Shown piece by piece: positions 54,243 through 62,680 of a DNA stretch of 64,000 nucleotides (the stretch's first letter is position 1; every line of letters starts with the position of its first letter). The DNA comes from Cetobacterium ceti (lineage in GTDB: Bacteria; Fusobacteriota; Fusobacteriia; Fusobacteriales; Fusobacteriaceae): contig NZ_FUWX01000006.1 in assembly GCF_900167275.1 (NCBI RefSeq), positions 1-64,000 of the forward strand, read 5' to 3'. The notes under the pieces are model-generated. The model was not told where the DNA came from and ran no database searches. It saw only the letters and a program-made list of their open reading frames with translations. The position numbers and the translations under genes are program-made.

Positions 54243-54861
54243 TATAGAATTAAGAAGTTTTGAAATTATAGAAAGTGAACTTGGAGATAAAGCTAAAAGT
54301 TTTTCTAAGGAGCATTTACCAATTGTAAAAAGAGTTATTCATACAACAGCAGATTTTGAATATGCAGATTTATTAGAATTTTCTGAAGATGCAGTGGAGT
54401 CATGTATTAAAGCTTTAAAAGAGGGTGGAAAAATATATTGCGACACTCAAATGATAGCTAATGGTCTTAGTAAAATGACTTTGGGAAAATTTGGATATAG
54501 TGCTTACTCTCTTGTTTCAGATCCAGAAGTAGCTAAGGAAGCTAAAGAAAGAGGAGTAACTAGATCAATAGTAGGAATGGAAAAAGCTGCTAAAGATAAG
54601 GATACTAAAATATTCTTAATAGGAAATGCACCTACAGCTTTATTTAGATTAAAGGAATTAATAGATTCTGGAGAAGTTGAAAAACCAGCTCTTATAGTTG
54701 GAGTTCCTGTGGGATTTGTTGGAGCAAGTGAATCAAAGGAAATACTTCCAGGAAGTGGAATTCCTCATATTATTGTAAAGGGAAGAAAAGGTGGAAGTAC
54801 AGTAGCCGTATCAATACTACATGGAATTCTTTACCAAATTTATAAAAGAGAAGGATTCTAA
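54217..54861 (+). CDS. cbiC: cobalt-precorrin-8 methylmutase (CbiC/CobH)
   Basis: A 214-residue enzyme that moves the C11 methyl group to C12, giving cobyrinic acid. The catalytic histidine region is VKRVIHTTADFEYADLLEFS; IYCDTQMIANGLSK and IGNAPTALFRLKELI are family marks, as is GVPVGFVGASESKEIL. GGAGGGAG precedes the start inside the end of cbiA. Confidence 0.95.
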   Translation: MEYIKKPVDIELRSFEIIESELGDKAKSFSKEHLPIVKRVIHTTADFEYADLLEFSEDAVESCIKALKEGGKIYCDTQMIANGLSKMTLGKFGYSAYSLVSDPEVAKEAKERGVTRSIVGMEKAAKDKDTKIFLIGNAPTALFRLKELIDSGEVEKPALIVGVPVGFVGASESKEILPGSGIPHIIVKGRKGGSTVAVSILHGILYQIYKREGF

Positions 54862-54862
54862 A

Positions 54863-55984
54863 ATGAGTAGGGAATTAAAAAGTGGATACACCACAGGAAC
54901 ATGTGGTGCTGTGGGAGCTTATGGAGCTTTGGATTTACTTTTAAATGGAAATGAAAATAAAATAGTAAAATTAAAAAGTTTAAATGGAATAGATTTAGAA
55001 GTACCAATTGAAAGTTTAACAAGGGGTAAAAATTGGGCTAGAGGGGTAGTTTTAAAATATTCTGGAGATGACCCTGATGTAACAAATGGAATAGAGATTT
55101 GTGCAAAGGTTAAAATTGTAAAGGAATTGCCAAAAATATCAAAGGGATTATATTTTGATAATATTTTAATAGTTGGAGGAAGAGGAGTTGGAAAAGTAAC
55201 TAAAAAAGGATTACAAGTACCTCCTGGCAAATCAGCTATAAATCCTGGACCTCAAAAGATGATTTTAAATAGCATAAAATCATTAATAGGTGATAAAGAT
55301 ATTAAAGTAGTTGTTTGGATTTATATACCTAAGGGACTTCAAACAGCAAGAAAAACTTTTAATCCTAAGTTGGGAATAGTTGGTGGAATTTCTGTTTTAG
55401 GTTCAACTGGAATAGTGAAACCTATGAGTGAAGAGGCTTTAAAGGACTCTCTTTTTGTAGAACTTAAGGTTTTAAAGGAAAGTACAGGAAGAGATTGGGT
55501 AATTTTTGCCTTTGGAAATCATGGAAAAAGTTTTTGTGAAAAAATGGGAATAGATGTTTCTCAAATGGTTGTAATAAGTAACTACATTGGATTTATGATA
55601 GAAAGTGCAGTAAAATTAGGATTTAAAAGAGTACTTCTTATTGGACACATAGGAAAAGCTATCAAAATAGCTGGAGGAATTTTCAATACTCATAGTAGAG
55701 TGGCTGATGGAAGATTGGAAATTTTAGTTGCTAATGGTGTATTAATAGATGAACCTAGAGAAAATTTACTTAAAGTTTTAAATTCAAATACAGTGGAAGA
55801 AGCTTGTGATTATATTGAGAAGAAGGAATTATTTAATTTAATAGGAAATAAAGTGGCTCAAAAATCTAGGGAGTATTCAAGAGATGAAATAGAGTTTCAA
55901 TCGGCTATTTTTACATTTAGTGGGAATATGATTGGACATAGTGATGATTTTTATAAAATGGCTGGTGAATTAGTTGGAAAATAA
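54863..55984 (+). CDS. cbiD: cobalt-precorrin-5B C1-methyltransferase (CbiD)
   Basis: A 373-residue methyltransferase adding the C1 methyl group. The conserved start is LKSGYTTGTCGAVGAYGAL; VPPGKSAINPGPQKMI and IGHIGKAIKIAGGIFNTHSRVADGR are family marks. The start is ATG at 54863, one base after the cbiC stop; an in-frame start at 54821 lies inside cbiC and gives no conserved sequence. It overlaps cbiE by 11 bases. Confidence 0.95.
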   Translation: MSRELKSGYTTGTCGAVGAYGALDLLLNGNENKIVKLKSLNGIDLEVPIESLTRGKNWARGVVLKYSGDDPDVTNGIEICAKVKIVKELPKISKGLYFDNILIVGGRGVGKVTKKGLQVPPGKSAINPGPQKMILNSIKSLIGDKDIKVVVWIYIPKGLQTARKTFNPKLGIVGGISVLGSTGIVKPMSEEALKDSLFVELKVLKESTGRDWVIFAFGNHGKSFCEKMGIDVSQMVVISNYIGFMIESAVKLGFKRVLLIGHIGKAIKIAGGIFNTHSRVADGRLEILVANGVLIDEPRENLLKVLNSNTVEEACDYIEKKELFNLIGNKVAQKSREYSRDEIEFQSAIFTFSGNMIGHSDDFYKMAGELVGK

Positions 55985-56606
55985 AATTAAAGTTGTAGGT
56001 TTAGGTCCTGGTAATTTAGATTATTTAACAGGAGCTGGATTAAAAGCCATAAAAGAAAGTGAAATAGTTATAGGTGGTAAAAGACATTTAGAAGAAATAG
56101 AAAGTTTACTTAATAATCAAGGAAAATATACCCTTGGAAAATTAAGTGATATGATTTATTTTATAGATTGTAATAAAAACAAAAAAATAACTATTGTAGT
56201 TTCTGGAGATACAGGTTATTATAGCTTATTGACTTATTTAAGAAAAAATTTAAGTGAAGAAAAGTTAATAACGATACCAGGAATCTCATCTTTCCAATAT
56301 TTATTTGGAAGACTTAATATGACTTGGGAAAAATTTTCTCTTTATAGTGTTCATGGAAGAGATTGTGATTACATAGAGGCTTTAAAAAAATCTGATAGAG
56401 GGATAGTTCTTTTAACAGATGGAATAAATAATCCTATTACAATAAGTGAAAATTTAGTAAAACATAATTTTAAAAATATTGAGGTTATTGTAGGGGAACG
56501 TTTATCCTATGAAGATGAAAAGATCACAAGATTTCAAGTGGAAAATTACAGGGAATATATTAAAGAATATGAGATGAATGTGACTATACTAAAAAAAGGT
56601 GATTAA
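55974..56606 (+). CDS. cbiE: cobalt-precorrin-7 C5-methyltransferase (CbiE)
   Basis: A 210-residue SAM-dependent tetrapyrrole methyltransferase with the usual IKVVGLGPGNLDYLTGAGLKAI start, GGKRHLEEIE and VVSGDTGYYSLLTYL. It adds the C5 methyl group. The start is TTG at 55974, overlapping the end of cbiD; no nearby ATG precedes the conserved motif. It lies directly before cbiT, its usual partner for C15 methylation and decarboxylation. Confidence 0.93.
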   Translation: MENKIKVVGLGPGNLDYLTGAGLKAIKESEIVIGGKRHLEEIESLLNNQGKYTLGKLSDMIYFIDCNKNKKITIVVSGDTGYYSLLTYLRKNLSEEKLITIPGISSFQYLFGRLNMTWEKFSLYSVHGRDCDYIEALKKSDRGIVLLTDGINNPITISENLVKHNFKNIEVIVGERLSYEDEKITRFQVENYREYIKEYEMNVTILKKGD

Positions 56607-57182
56607 ATGGGACACATATATGATAAGGACTTTGTTCAAGGAGAATTACCTATGACAAAGCAAGAGATAAGAGCAATTTCTATTGGAAAACTTCTATTAG
56701 AACCAGAATCTATTTTAATAGATGTGGGAGCTGGAACAGGTACAATAGGAATTGAAGGAGCAACCTATTTAAGGCATGGAAAAGTTTATGCTATAGAAAA
56801 GGAAGTAAAGGGAATTGAAACTTTAAAAAAAAATATTGATAGATTTGCCCTTGAAAATATTGAGATCGTAGTTGGAAGAGCTCCTGAAGCTATACCTGAA
56901 ATATCTTATGATAGAATGTTTATCGGTGGATCAACAGGTTCTATGAGAAGTATTTTAGAACATTTTAATAAATATTCTAAGAAAAATAGTAGAATTGTTA
57001 TAAATGCAATAACTTTAGAAACTATAGGAGAAGCTACAAAACTTTTAAAAGAGCTAAACTTTCAAGATATAGAAGTGGTAAATGTGTCTGTGGCTCGTGG
57101 GAAAAAAGTGGGACCTTATACTATGATGTATGGGGAAAATCCAATTTATATAATAAGTGCGAATAAGGGGGAAAACCAATAA
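56607..57182 (+). CDS. cbiT: cobalt-precorrin-6B C15-methyltransferase/decarboxylase (CbiT)
   Basis: A 191-residue Rossmann-fold methyltransferase that methylates C15 and removes the C12 acetate carboxyl. Conserved parts are GHIYDKDFVQGELPMTKQEIRAISIGKLLL, the SAM site LIDVGAGTGTIGIEGA, and MFIGGSTGSM. AAAGGTG precedes the start. One-base overlap with cbiL (TAATG). Confidence 0.95.
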   Translation: MGHIYDKDFVQGELPMTKQEIRAISIGKLLLEPESILIDVGAGTGTIGIEGATYLRHGKVYAIEKEVKGIETLKKNIDRFALENIEIVVGRAPEAIPEISYDRMFIGGSTGSMRSILEHFNKYSKKNSRIVINAITLETIGEATKLLKELNFQDIEVVNVSVARGKKVGPYTMMYGENPIYIISANKGENQ

Positions 57183-57901
57183 TGGCAACATTTTACGGAA
57201 TAGGAGTAGGGGTTGGGGACCCTGAGATGATTACACTAAAAGCAATAAACGCCCTAAAAGATTTAGACGTGGTAATACTTCCAGAAGCAAAAAAAGATGA
57301 GGGAAGTACAGCTTATTCAATTGCTAAGGAATATTTAAGAGAAGATATTGAGGAATTATTTTTAGAGTTTCCAATGATTTCTGATGTGGAAAAAAAGAAA
57401 AAAATAAGAAGAGCAAATGCTGAAAAAATAGAGGAATACTTAGAAGCTGGAAAAAATATAGGATTTTTAACAATAGGTGATCCTATGACATTTAGTACAT
57501 ATGTTTATGTTTTAGAATATTTAAGTGATAAATATTCTGTAAAAACAATCCCAGGAGTATCTTCTTTTGTAGATATGGCTTCAAGATTTAATTTTCCATT
57601 GGTAATGGGAGATGAATCTTTAAAAATTATATCTCTTCATGGGAAAGTTGATATTAAAAAAGAAATAGAAAATAGTGATAACATTGTATTTATGAAGGTA
57701 ACAAGATCATTTGATGATTTAAAAGCTGCTTTAATAGCAACAAATAATATGGAAAATATAATTTTAGTTTCTAACTGTGGTAAGGAAAACCAAGAGGTAT
57801 TCTTTAATATAGAGAACTTACAAAAAGAAGATGTACATTATTTCTCAACTCTAATATTAAAAAAAGGTGGTATTAATCAATGGAAAAAGTTTATTTCATA
57901 G
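57182..57901 (+). CDS. cbiL: cobalt-factor II / precorrin-2 C20-methyltransferase (CbiL)
   Basis: A 239-residue tetrapyrrole methyltransferase catalysing the first methylation after cobalt insertion. The sequence shows FYGIGVGVGDPEMITLKAINAL, FLTIGDPMTFSTYVYVLEYL and TIPGVSSFVDMASRF. It overlaps cbiF by 22 bases. Position and motifs fit CbiL rather than CobA-type methyltransferases. Confidence 0.94.
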   Translation: MATFYGIGVGVGDPEMITLKAINALKDLDVVILPEAKKDEGSTAYSIAKEYLREDIEELFLEFPMISDVEKKKKIRRANAEKIEEYLEAGKNIGFLTIGDPMTFSTYVYVLEYLSDKYSVKTIPGVSSFVDMASRFNFPLVMGDESLKIISLHGKVDIKKEIENSDNIVFMKVTRSFDDLKAALIATNNMENIILVSNCGKENQEVFFNIENLQKEDVHYFSTLILKKGGINQWKKFIS

Positions 57902-58638
57902 GGGCTGGGCCAGGGGATCCAGAATTAATAACAGTAAAAGGACAAAGAATAGTTAAAGAAGCTGACATAATTATATATGCAGGTTCTTTAGTTCCAAAAC
58001 AGGTTATAGATTGTCATAAGGATGGAGCAGAGATTTATAACTCAGCTTCAATGAACTTAGAAGAGGTTATGGAAGTAACTATAAATGGAATAAAAGCTGG
58101 GAAAAAAGTTGCTAGAGTACATACAGGAGATCCTGCAATTTTTGGAGCACATAGAGAGCAAATGGATATTTTAGATGAACATGGAATAGATTATGAAGTA
58201 ATTCCAGGGGTAAGTTCATTTTTAGCTTCAGCAGCAGCAGTAAGAAAAGAATTCACTCTTCCAGGAGTATCTCAAACTGTTATTTGTACTAGATTAGAGG
58301 GAAGAACTCCAGTTCCAGAAAAGGAATCTTTAGAAAGTTTAGCAAGTCATAGAGCTTCAATGGCTATATTCCTTTCTGTACATATGATAGGAGATGTTGT
58401 AAAAAGATTAGGAACTTCTTATCCAATGACTACTCCAATTGCAGTTGTTCAAAGGGCAACTTGGGAAGATCAAAAAGTTGTAGTGGGAACTTTAGAAACA
58501 ATAGAAAAATTGGTTAAAGAGGCAAATATAACTAAAACTGCTCAAATTTTAGTTGGAGATTTCTTAGGAAATGAATATGAATTATCAAAACTATATGATA
58601 AACATTTTACCCATGAATTTAGAAAAGGAATAGAGTAA
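57880..58638 (+). CDS. cbiF: cobalt-precorrin-4 C11-methyltransferase (CbiF)
   Basis: A 252-residue enzyme adding the C11 methyl group. The start VYFIGAGPGDPELITVKGQRIVKEADIIIYAGSLVPKQV is typical; VHTGDPAIFGAHREQMD and GVSSFLASAAAVRKEFTLPGVSQTVICTR also. AAAGGTGG precedes the ATG within the end of cbiL. One-base overlap with cbiG. Confidence 0.95.
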   Translation: MEKVYFIGAGPGDPELITVKGQRIVKEADIIIYAGSLVPKQVIDCHKDGAEIYNSASMNLEEVMEVTINGIKAGKKVARVHTGDPAIFGAHREQMDILDEHGIDYEVIPGVSSFLASAAAVRKEFTLPGVSQTVICTRLEGRTPVPEKESLESLASHRASMAIFLSVHMIGDVVKRLGTSYPMTTPIAVVQRATWEDQKVVVGTLETIEKLVKEANITKTAQILVGDFLGNEYELSKLYDKHFTHEFRKGIE

Positions 58639-59609
58639 TGAAATTAGCTATTTGGACAGTGACTAGAGGAGCTGGAATCAGGGGAAAAAAAGTTAAAGAA
58701 AAATTAGGAGGAGACCTATTTACTTTAAAAAAATTTTTTGTAGATGAAAGTATTCCTATGGATAATTTTACAGAAACTTTAAATGAAAATTTTAATAAAT
58801 ATGAGGGACATATTTTTATAATGGCTACAGGAATTGTTATTAGAAAAATATCAACTCTTATTAAAAGTAAGGATGTGGACCCAGCAGTTGTTGTAATTGA
58901 TGAAAATTTAAATTTTGCAATATCCTTACTATCAGGCCATTTAGGTGGAGCTAATGAACTTGCAAAAGTTGCTGGGGAAAAATTAAATTTACTTCCAATA
59001 ATTACAACAAGTTCAGATGTAACTGGAAAAATAGCTGTGGATACTTTAGGACAAAAATTAAATGGAGAATTGGAATCTCTTGAAAAAGCAAAAAATGTAA
59101 CAGCTCTTATTGTGGATGGGAAGGAAGTATTTCTTTCTCTTCCTAAAAATATAAATTTAAATGGAAAAGGAGAGGGAGGAATTATAGTTTCGAATAGAGA
59201 GAAAATAGAAACTGTAAGAATCTATCCAAAAAATTTAATTGTAGGTTTAGGAGCTAGAAAAAATATAGAGAAAGAAAAGGTATTAAAGGCAATAGATTTA
59301 GCCTTTGAAAAAAATAATCTTTCTAAAAAAAGTATAAAAAAATTTGCCACTGTGGATGTAAAAGAAAATGAACTGGGAATTATAGAAGCTTTAAAAGATT
59401 TGGGATTTCAAGGGATGGATATAATTTCAAGGGCAGAAATTTTACCCATAGAAAATAAATTTGAAGGTTCTGAGTTTGTAAAAAAGCAAATTGGAGTTTC
59501 TTCAGTTTCAGAACCCTGTGCTTTTTTAAGTTCAAATAAAAATGGAAAATTTTTAGAGAAAAAATTTAAATATGAAGGTGTAACAGTATCAATTTACGAG
59601 GAGAATTAG
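58638..59609 (+). CDS. cbiG: cobalt-precorrin-5A hydrolase (CbiG)
   Basis: A 323-residue enzyme that opens the delta-lactone and releases acetaldehyde during ring contraction. The central domain shows IFIMATGIVIRKISTLIKSKDVDPAVVVID and ISLLSGHLGGANELA. The C-terminal domain has LIVGLGARKNIEKEKVLKAI and IGVSSVSEPCAFLSS. Normal length, not fused to CbiH. One base separates it from cbiH. Confidence 0.94.
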   Translation: MKLAIWTVTRGAGIRGKKVKEKLGGDLFTLKKFFVDESIPMDNFTETLNENFNKYEGHIFIMATGIVIRKISTLIKSKDVDPAVVVIDENLNFAISLLSGHLGGANELAKVAGEKLNLLPIITTSSDVTGKIAVDTLGQKLNGELESLEKAKNVTALIVDGKEVFLSLPKNINLNGKGEGGIIVSNREKIETVRIYPKNLIVGLGARKNIEKEKVLKAIDLAFEKNNLSKKSIKKFATVDVKENELGIIEALKDLGFQGMDIISRAEILPIENKFEGSEFVKKQIGVSSVSEPCAFLSSNKNGKFLEKKFKYEGVTVSIYEEN

Positions 59610-59610
59610 G

Positions 59611-60342
59611 ATGAATTTAGGAAAAATATATGTAGTGGGAATTGGACCTGGAAATATGCAGGATATAACAGTAAGAGCTTATAATACTTTAAAAAATGTA
59701 GATGTAATTGCAGGATATATAACTTATATTAACTTAGTTAAGGATGAATTTTCTGAGAAAGAATTTTATGTATCTGGAATGAAAAAAGAGGTTGAAAGAT
59801 GTGAGCAAGTTTTAGAAATTGCTAAATCTGGAAAAAATGTAGCTCTTATTAGTAGTGGAGATGCTGGAATTTATGGAATGGCTGGAATTATGATAGAGGT
59901 TGCTGTGGATTCTGGTGTGGAAGTAGAGGTTATTCCTGGAGTAACATCTTCAGTTGCAGGGGCATCAATAGTTGGGGCTCCTTTAATGCATGACCATGCA
60001 ACAATTAGCTTAAGTGACTTAATGACAGACTGGGATGTTATTACAAAACGTATAGATAAAGCCAGTGAGGGAGATTTTATAATTTCTTTATATAATCCGA
60101 AAAGTAAAGGAAGAGTTACTCAAATTGTTGAGGCTAGAGAGATTATGTTAAGACATAAGGGAGAGAATACTCCAGTTGCTCTTTTAAGACATGTGGGTAG
60201 AGAGGATCAAAATTATACTCTTACAACTTTAGGAGACTTTTTAAATCATGAAATTGATATGTTTACAGTGGTTATCATTGGAAATTCAAAAACATATGTA
60301 AAAAATGGAAGAATGATAACACCTAGAGGATATAAAATATGA
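59611..60342 (+). CDS. cbiH: cobalt-precorrin-3 C17-methyltransferase (CbiH)
   Basis: A 243-residue ring-contracting methyltransferase with IYVVGIGPGNMQDITVRAYNTLKNVDVIAGYITYINLV, ALISSGDAGIYGMAGIM, GVTSSVAGASIVGAPLMHDHATISLSDLMTDWDVI and SLYNPKSKGR. There is no extra Fe-S domain of the kind seen in some CobG/CbiH fusions. It overlaps cbiJ by four bases. Confidence 0.95.
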   Translation: MNLGKIYVVGIGPGNMQDITVRAYNTLKNVDVIAGYITYINLVKDEFSEKEFYVSGMKKEVERCEQVLEIAKSGKNVALISSGDAGIYGMAGIMIEVAVDSGVEVEVIPGVTSSVAGASIVGAPLMHDHATISLSDLMTDWDVITKRIDKASEGDFIISLYNPKSKGRVTQIVEAREIMLRHKGENTPVALLRHVGREDQNYTLTTLGDFLNHEIDMFTVVIIGNSKTYVKNGRMITPRGYKI

Positions 60343-61076
60343 TTTGGATTATAGGGGGAACAAAGGACTCAAGGGACTTTGTACAGCTTTATAATCAAAA
60401 AGAAAATCTTATTGTAACTACTGCAACAGAGTATGGAGGAAAACTTTTAGAGGAATTTAATGTTAAAGTTGTAACTGCAAGATTAACTGAAATAGAGATG
60501 GAAAAATTTGTAGAAAAAGAAAAAATTTCTAAAGTTATAGATTTAAGTCATCCTTATGCTGTGGAGGTTTCTCAAAATGCTATGGTTGCTAGTAAAAATA
60601 AAAATATAGATTATATAAGATTTGAAAGGGAAAATCTTGAAACAGAGGATGAAAATAATATTATTTTTTATTCTGTGGATGAGATTGTAACATATATTGA
60701 AAATCTTCAGGGAAATATTTTAATAACCTTAGGTAGCAATAATATTGAAAAATTTCAAAATTTAAAAAATATAGGTAACCTTTATTTTAGAATCTTACCT
60801 AAATGGGAAATGATAAAAAAAGCTGAAGATTGTGGGATTTTACCTAAAAATATAGTTGCTATGCAAGGCCCCTTTACTTATGATATGAACTTAGCTATGT
60901 TAAAACAACTAAATATTAAATATATGGTAAGTAAAAAAGGTGGAAACACAGGGGGAGAAAGAGAGAAAATAGAGGCTGCTAAGGCTAATAATACTCTTTC
61001 GATACTTTTAGATAGACCTAAGATTAAATATCCTAAGGTTTATTTTAAAATAGATGATTTGTTAAAAAATATATAA
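60339..61076 (+). CDS. cbiJ: cobalt-precorrin-6A reductase (CbiJ/CobK)
   Basis: A 245-residue NAD(P)H-dependent reductase of the corrin ring. Family marks: WIIGGTKDSRDFVQLY at the start, VIDLSHPYAVEVSQNAM, RFERE and VSKKGGNTGGEREKIEAA, the last being the substrate/cofactor loop. It is the 18th and final gene of the operon, followed by a terminator. Confidence 0.94.
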   Translation: MIWIIGGTKDSRDFVQLYNQKENLIVTTATEYGGKLLEEFNVKVVTARLTEIEMEKFVEKEKISKVIDLSHPYAVEVSQNAMVASKNKNIDYIRFERENLETEDENNIIFYSVDEIVTYIENLQGNILITLGSNNIEKFQNLKNIGNLYFRILPKWEMIKKAEDCGILPKNIVAMQGPFTYDMNLAMLKQLNIKYMVSKKGGNTGGEREKIEAAKANNTLSILLDRPKIKYPKVYFKIDDLLKNI

Positions 61077-61082
61077 ATAACT

Positions 61083-61118
61083 GAAGCTCTTATTTAGATT
61101 TTAAGGGCTTCTTTTTTT
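61083..61118 (+). terminator. terminator of the cobalamin operon
   Basis: GAAGCTCTTA and TAAGGGCTTC pair (one T-G) around a nine-base loop, followed by seven T. Confidence 0.88.
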
Positions 61119-61162
61119 AACTTTGACATAATATATGATGTAGTTGAATAAAACTCTTAAAA

Positions 61163-61204
61163 AAAGTGACCTCAAAGGCTCACCAATAGCCAAGAGGTCA
61201 CTTT
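61163..61204 (-). terminator. terminator of murI-thioesterase operon
   Basis: On the minus strand AAAGTGACCTC and GAGGTCACTTT form an 11-base stem with an inner GGCT...AGCC, followed by a T-run. It lies 25 bases after the thioesterase stop. Confidence 0.88.
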
Positions 61205-61229
61205 AAAAATTAAAATAGTATCTATTTAT

Positions 61230-61637
61230 TTACTTTATATTTTTCAAATACTCATTTAGTGAATCTTTGAAAATATTAGGCAATTTTGAAATTTTTTTCT
61301 TTTCATAATCATATGCAACTATTAAAGTAGAACCATCAATTAAAGTTTCATAATCTTGATTTAAAATCTCATAAAAAACATTGAAAGAAGTTCTAGAAAG
61401 TTCAATATTTTTAATTCTGATAGTTAAAAGAGTACCTAGAAAAATTTCTTTATGATAATTTACATGGGCATCTTTTTGTATTGTTCCAATATTATCTCCA
61501 ATATTAATTTCAGAAAGTCCTAAAAAATGGAAAAAATCTATTCTACACTGTTGAAATAAAATAAGAGCTCTTTCATTTCCCATGTGACCACCATAATTAA
61601 TGTCAGAAACATTAACTTTATACTTTGAAAAAAACAT
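61230..61637 (-). CDS. acyl-CoA thioesterase, YbgC/FadM (4HBT) family
   Basis: A 135-residue hotdog-fold thioesterase. The active-site segment is VNVSDINYGGHMGNERALILFQQCRIDFF, with D12 in the usual catalytic position; the family ends in LIVAYDYEKKKISKLP. It lies 10 bases downstream of murI with AGGAGG before its ATG, so it is in the same operon. The acyl substrate is not known. Confidence 0.9.
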   Translation of the reverse strand: MFFSKYKVNVSDINYGGHMGNERALILFQQCRIDFFHFLGLSEINIGDNIGTIQKDAHVNYHKEIFLGTLLTIRIKNIELSRTSFNVFYEILNQDYETLIDGSTLIVAYDYEKKKISKLPNIFKDSLNEYLKNIK

Positions 61638-61647
61638 AATTTACCTC

Positions 61648-62445
61648 CTAATAGCTTATATCCATTTTAATTATATTAGATATATCTCTTTTTAAAAATT
61701 TCTCTGCTATTTTTCTAAAATTATTTATTTCACCAGAAACAATAAATTGAACTAAAGGCTTTATATTTTTATTCTTCGGCTCAGTATTTTTTAAAGAGTG
61801 TAGTAACTCTAGGGCAGTTTCATGAGCTGGATCTATTATTGTTTTTGTAAAAAATTTTCTAATATCATCTTTTATAAGAGGATAGTGAGTACATCCTAGT
61901 ATTAAAGTATCTGAATTTTCAGAAATTCCTTCTAAATATAATCTTAAAATTTCATCTGTAAAATAGGAGGTATATTTATCTATCCATCCATTTTCAATCA
62001 TGGGACAAAGTAATTTACAACCTCTTTGAGTAATTTTTATTTTTTCTCCTGCTAAAGCGAAGAAAGTTTTTTTATATGCATTTAAATTCATTGTTGCAAG
62101 AGTTCCAATAACAGAAATATCTCCATTTTTACTTGCTTTAAGAGCTGTTCTAACTCCTGGTTCTATAACCCCGATAATAGGCACATTAAATTTCTTTTTA
62201 AGTGTTTCAAAGGCTGCAGCAGTTGCTGTATTACAAGCGATTACAATGGCATCAACATTTCTCATAGTTAAGAAATATGCTATTCTAATACAAAGTTTTG
62301 TAATTTCATCTCCTGTTTTATCTCCATAAGGAGAGTTTACATTATCGGCAAAATAGATTATATGAGAGTTAGGAAGTAGAGCTTCTATTTCTTTTAATAC
62401 CGTTAATCCTCCAACTCCTGAATCAAAAACTCCTATTTTGTACAC
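61648..62445 (-). CDS. murI: glutamate racemase
   Basis: A 265-residue enzyme that makes D-glutamate for peptidoglycan. The two catalytic cysteines are C71 in IACNTATAAAF and C185 in LGCTHYPL; the N-terminal FDSGVGGLTVL holds D8 and S9. The start is GTG with GGGAGGGG upstream. A leader terminator lies between its promoter and the start codon. Confidence 0.95.
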   Translation of the reverse strand: MYKIGVFDSGVGGLTVLKEIEALLPNSHIIYFADNVNSPYGDKTGDEITKLCIRIAYFLTMRNVDAIVIACNTATAAAFETLKKKFNVPIIGVIEPGVRTALKASKNGDISVIGTLATMNLNAYKKTFFALAGEKIKITQRGCKLLCPMIENGWIDKYTSYFTDEILRLYLEGISENSDTLILGCTHYPLIKDDIRKFFTKTIIDPAHETALELLHSLKNTEPKNKNIKPLVQFIVSGEINNFRKIAEKFLKRDISNIIKMDISY

Positions 62446-62471
62446 TTAGACCCCTCCCTAGCTATGTTAAA

Positions 62472-62514
62472 TAAAAAAGCCAGATTACCCCTCTACAAAT
62501 GAAGTAAATCTGAC
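62472..62514 (-). terminator. leader terminator (possible attenuator) upstream of murI
   Basis: On the minus strand GTCAGATTTAC and GTAATCTGGC pair (10 bases with one bulged T) around a 15-base loop, followed by six T. It lies after the murI promoter and 27 bases before the start codon. No other minus-strand gene precedes it. Confidence 0.75.
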
Positions 62515-62538
62515 CACTATTGCTTTCAGTATAATAAG

Positions 62539-62567
62539 AGCATAACTCAATAAAATTCAAATGTCAA
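62539..62567 (-). promoter_or_regulatory. promoter of murI operon
   Basis: Minus strand perfect TTGACA (62562-62567), a 17-base spacer and TATGCT (62539-62544). Transcription would begin near 62532, giving a leader of about 90 bases. Confidence 0.65.
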
Positions 62568-62591
62568 GAGGTGTTTACCTAATAAAAGTTT

Positions 62592-62622
62592 TTTTGACAA
62601 AAGTGTCAAAATAAACTAAGAT
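62592..62622 (+). promoter_or_regulatory. promoter and palindromic site of mrp gene
   Basis: TTGACA (62594-62599), a 17-base spacer and TAAGAT (62617-62622). A perfect inverted repeat TTTTGACA-AAAG-TGTCAAAA (62592-62611) covers the -35 box and spacer and could be an operator. Confidence 0.7.
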
Positions 62623-62680
62623 ATTCTTGAACCAAAAAAACATAATAAATTTAGTATAAAGTACTAGGGAGGAAGACAAA

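Noticed and set aside
62472-62567. T-box leader upstream of murI
   Set aside because: The leader is far too short and lacks the conserved T-box sequence.
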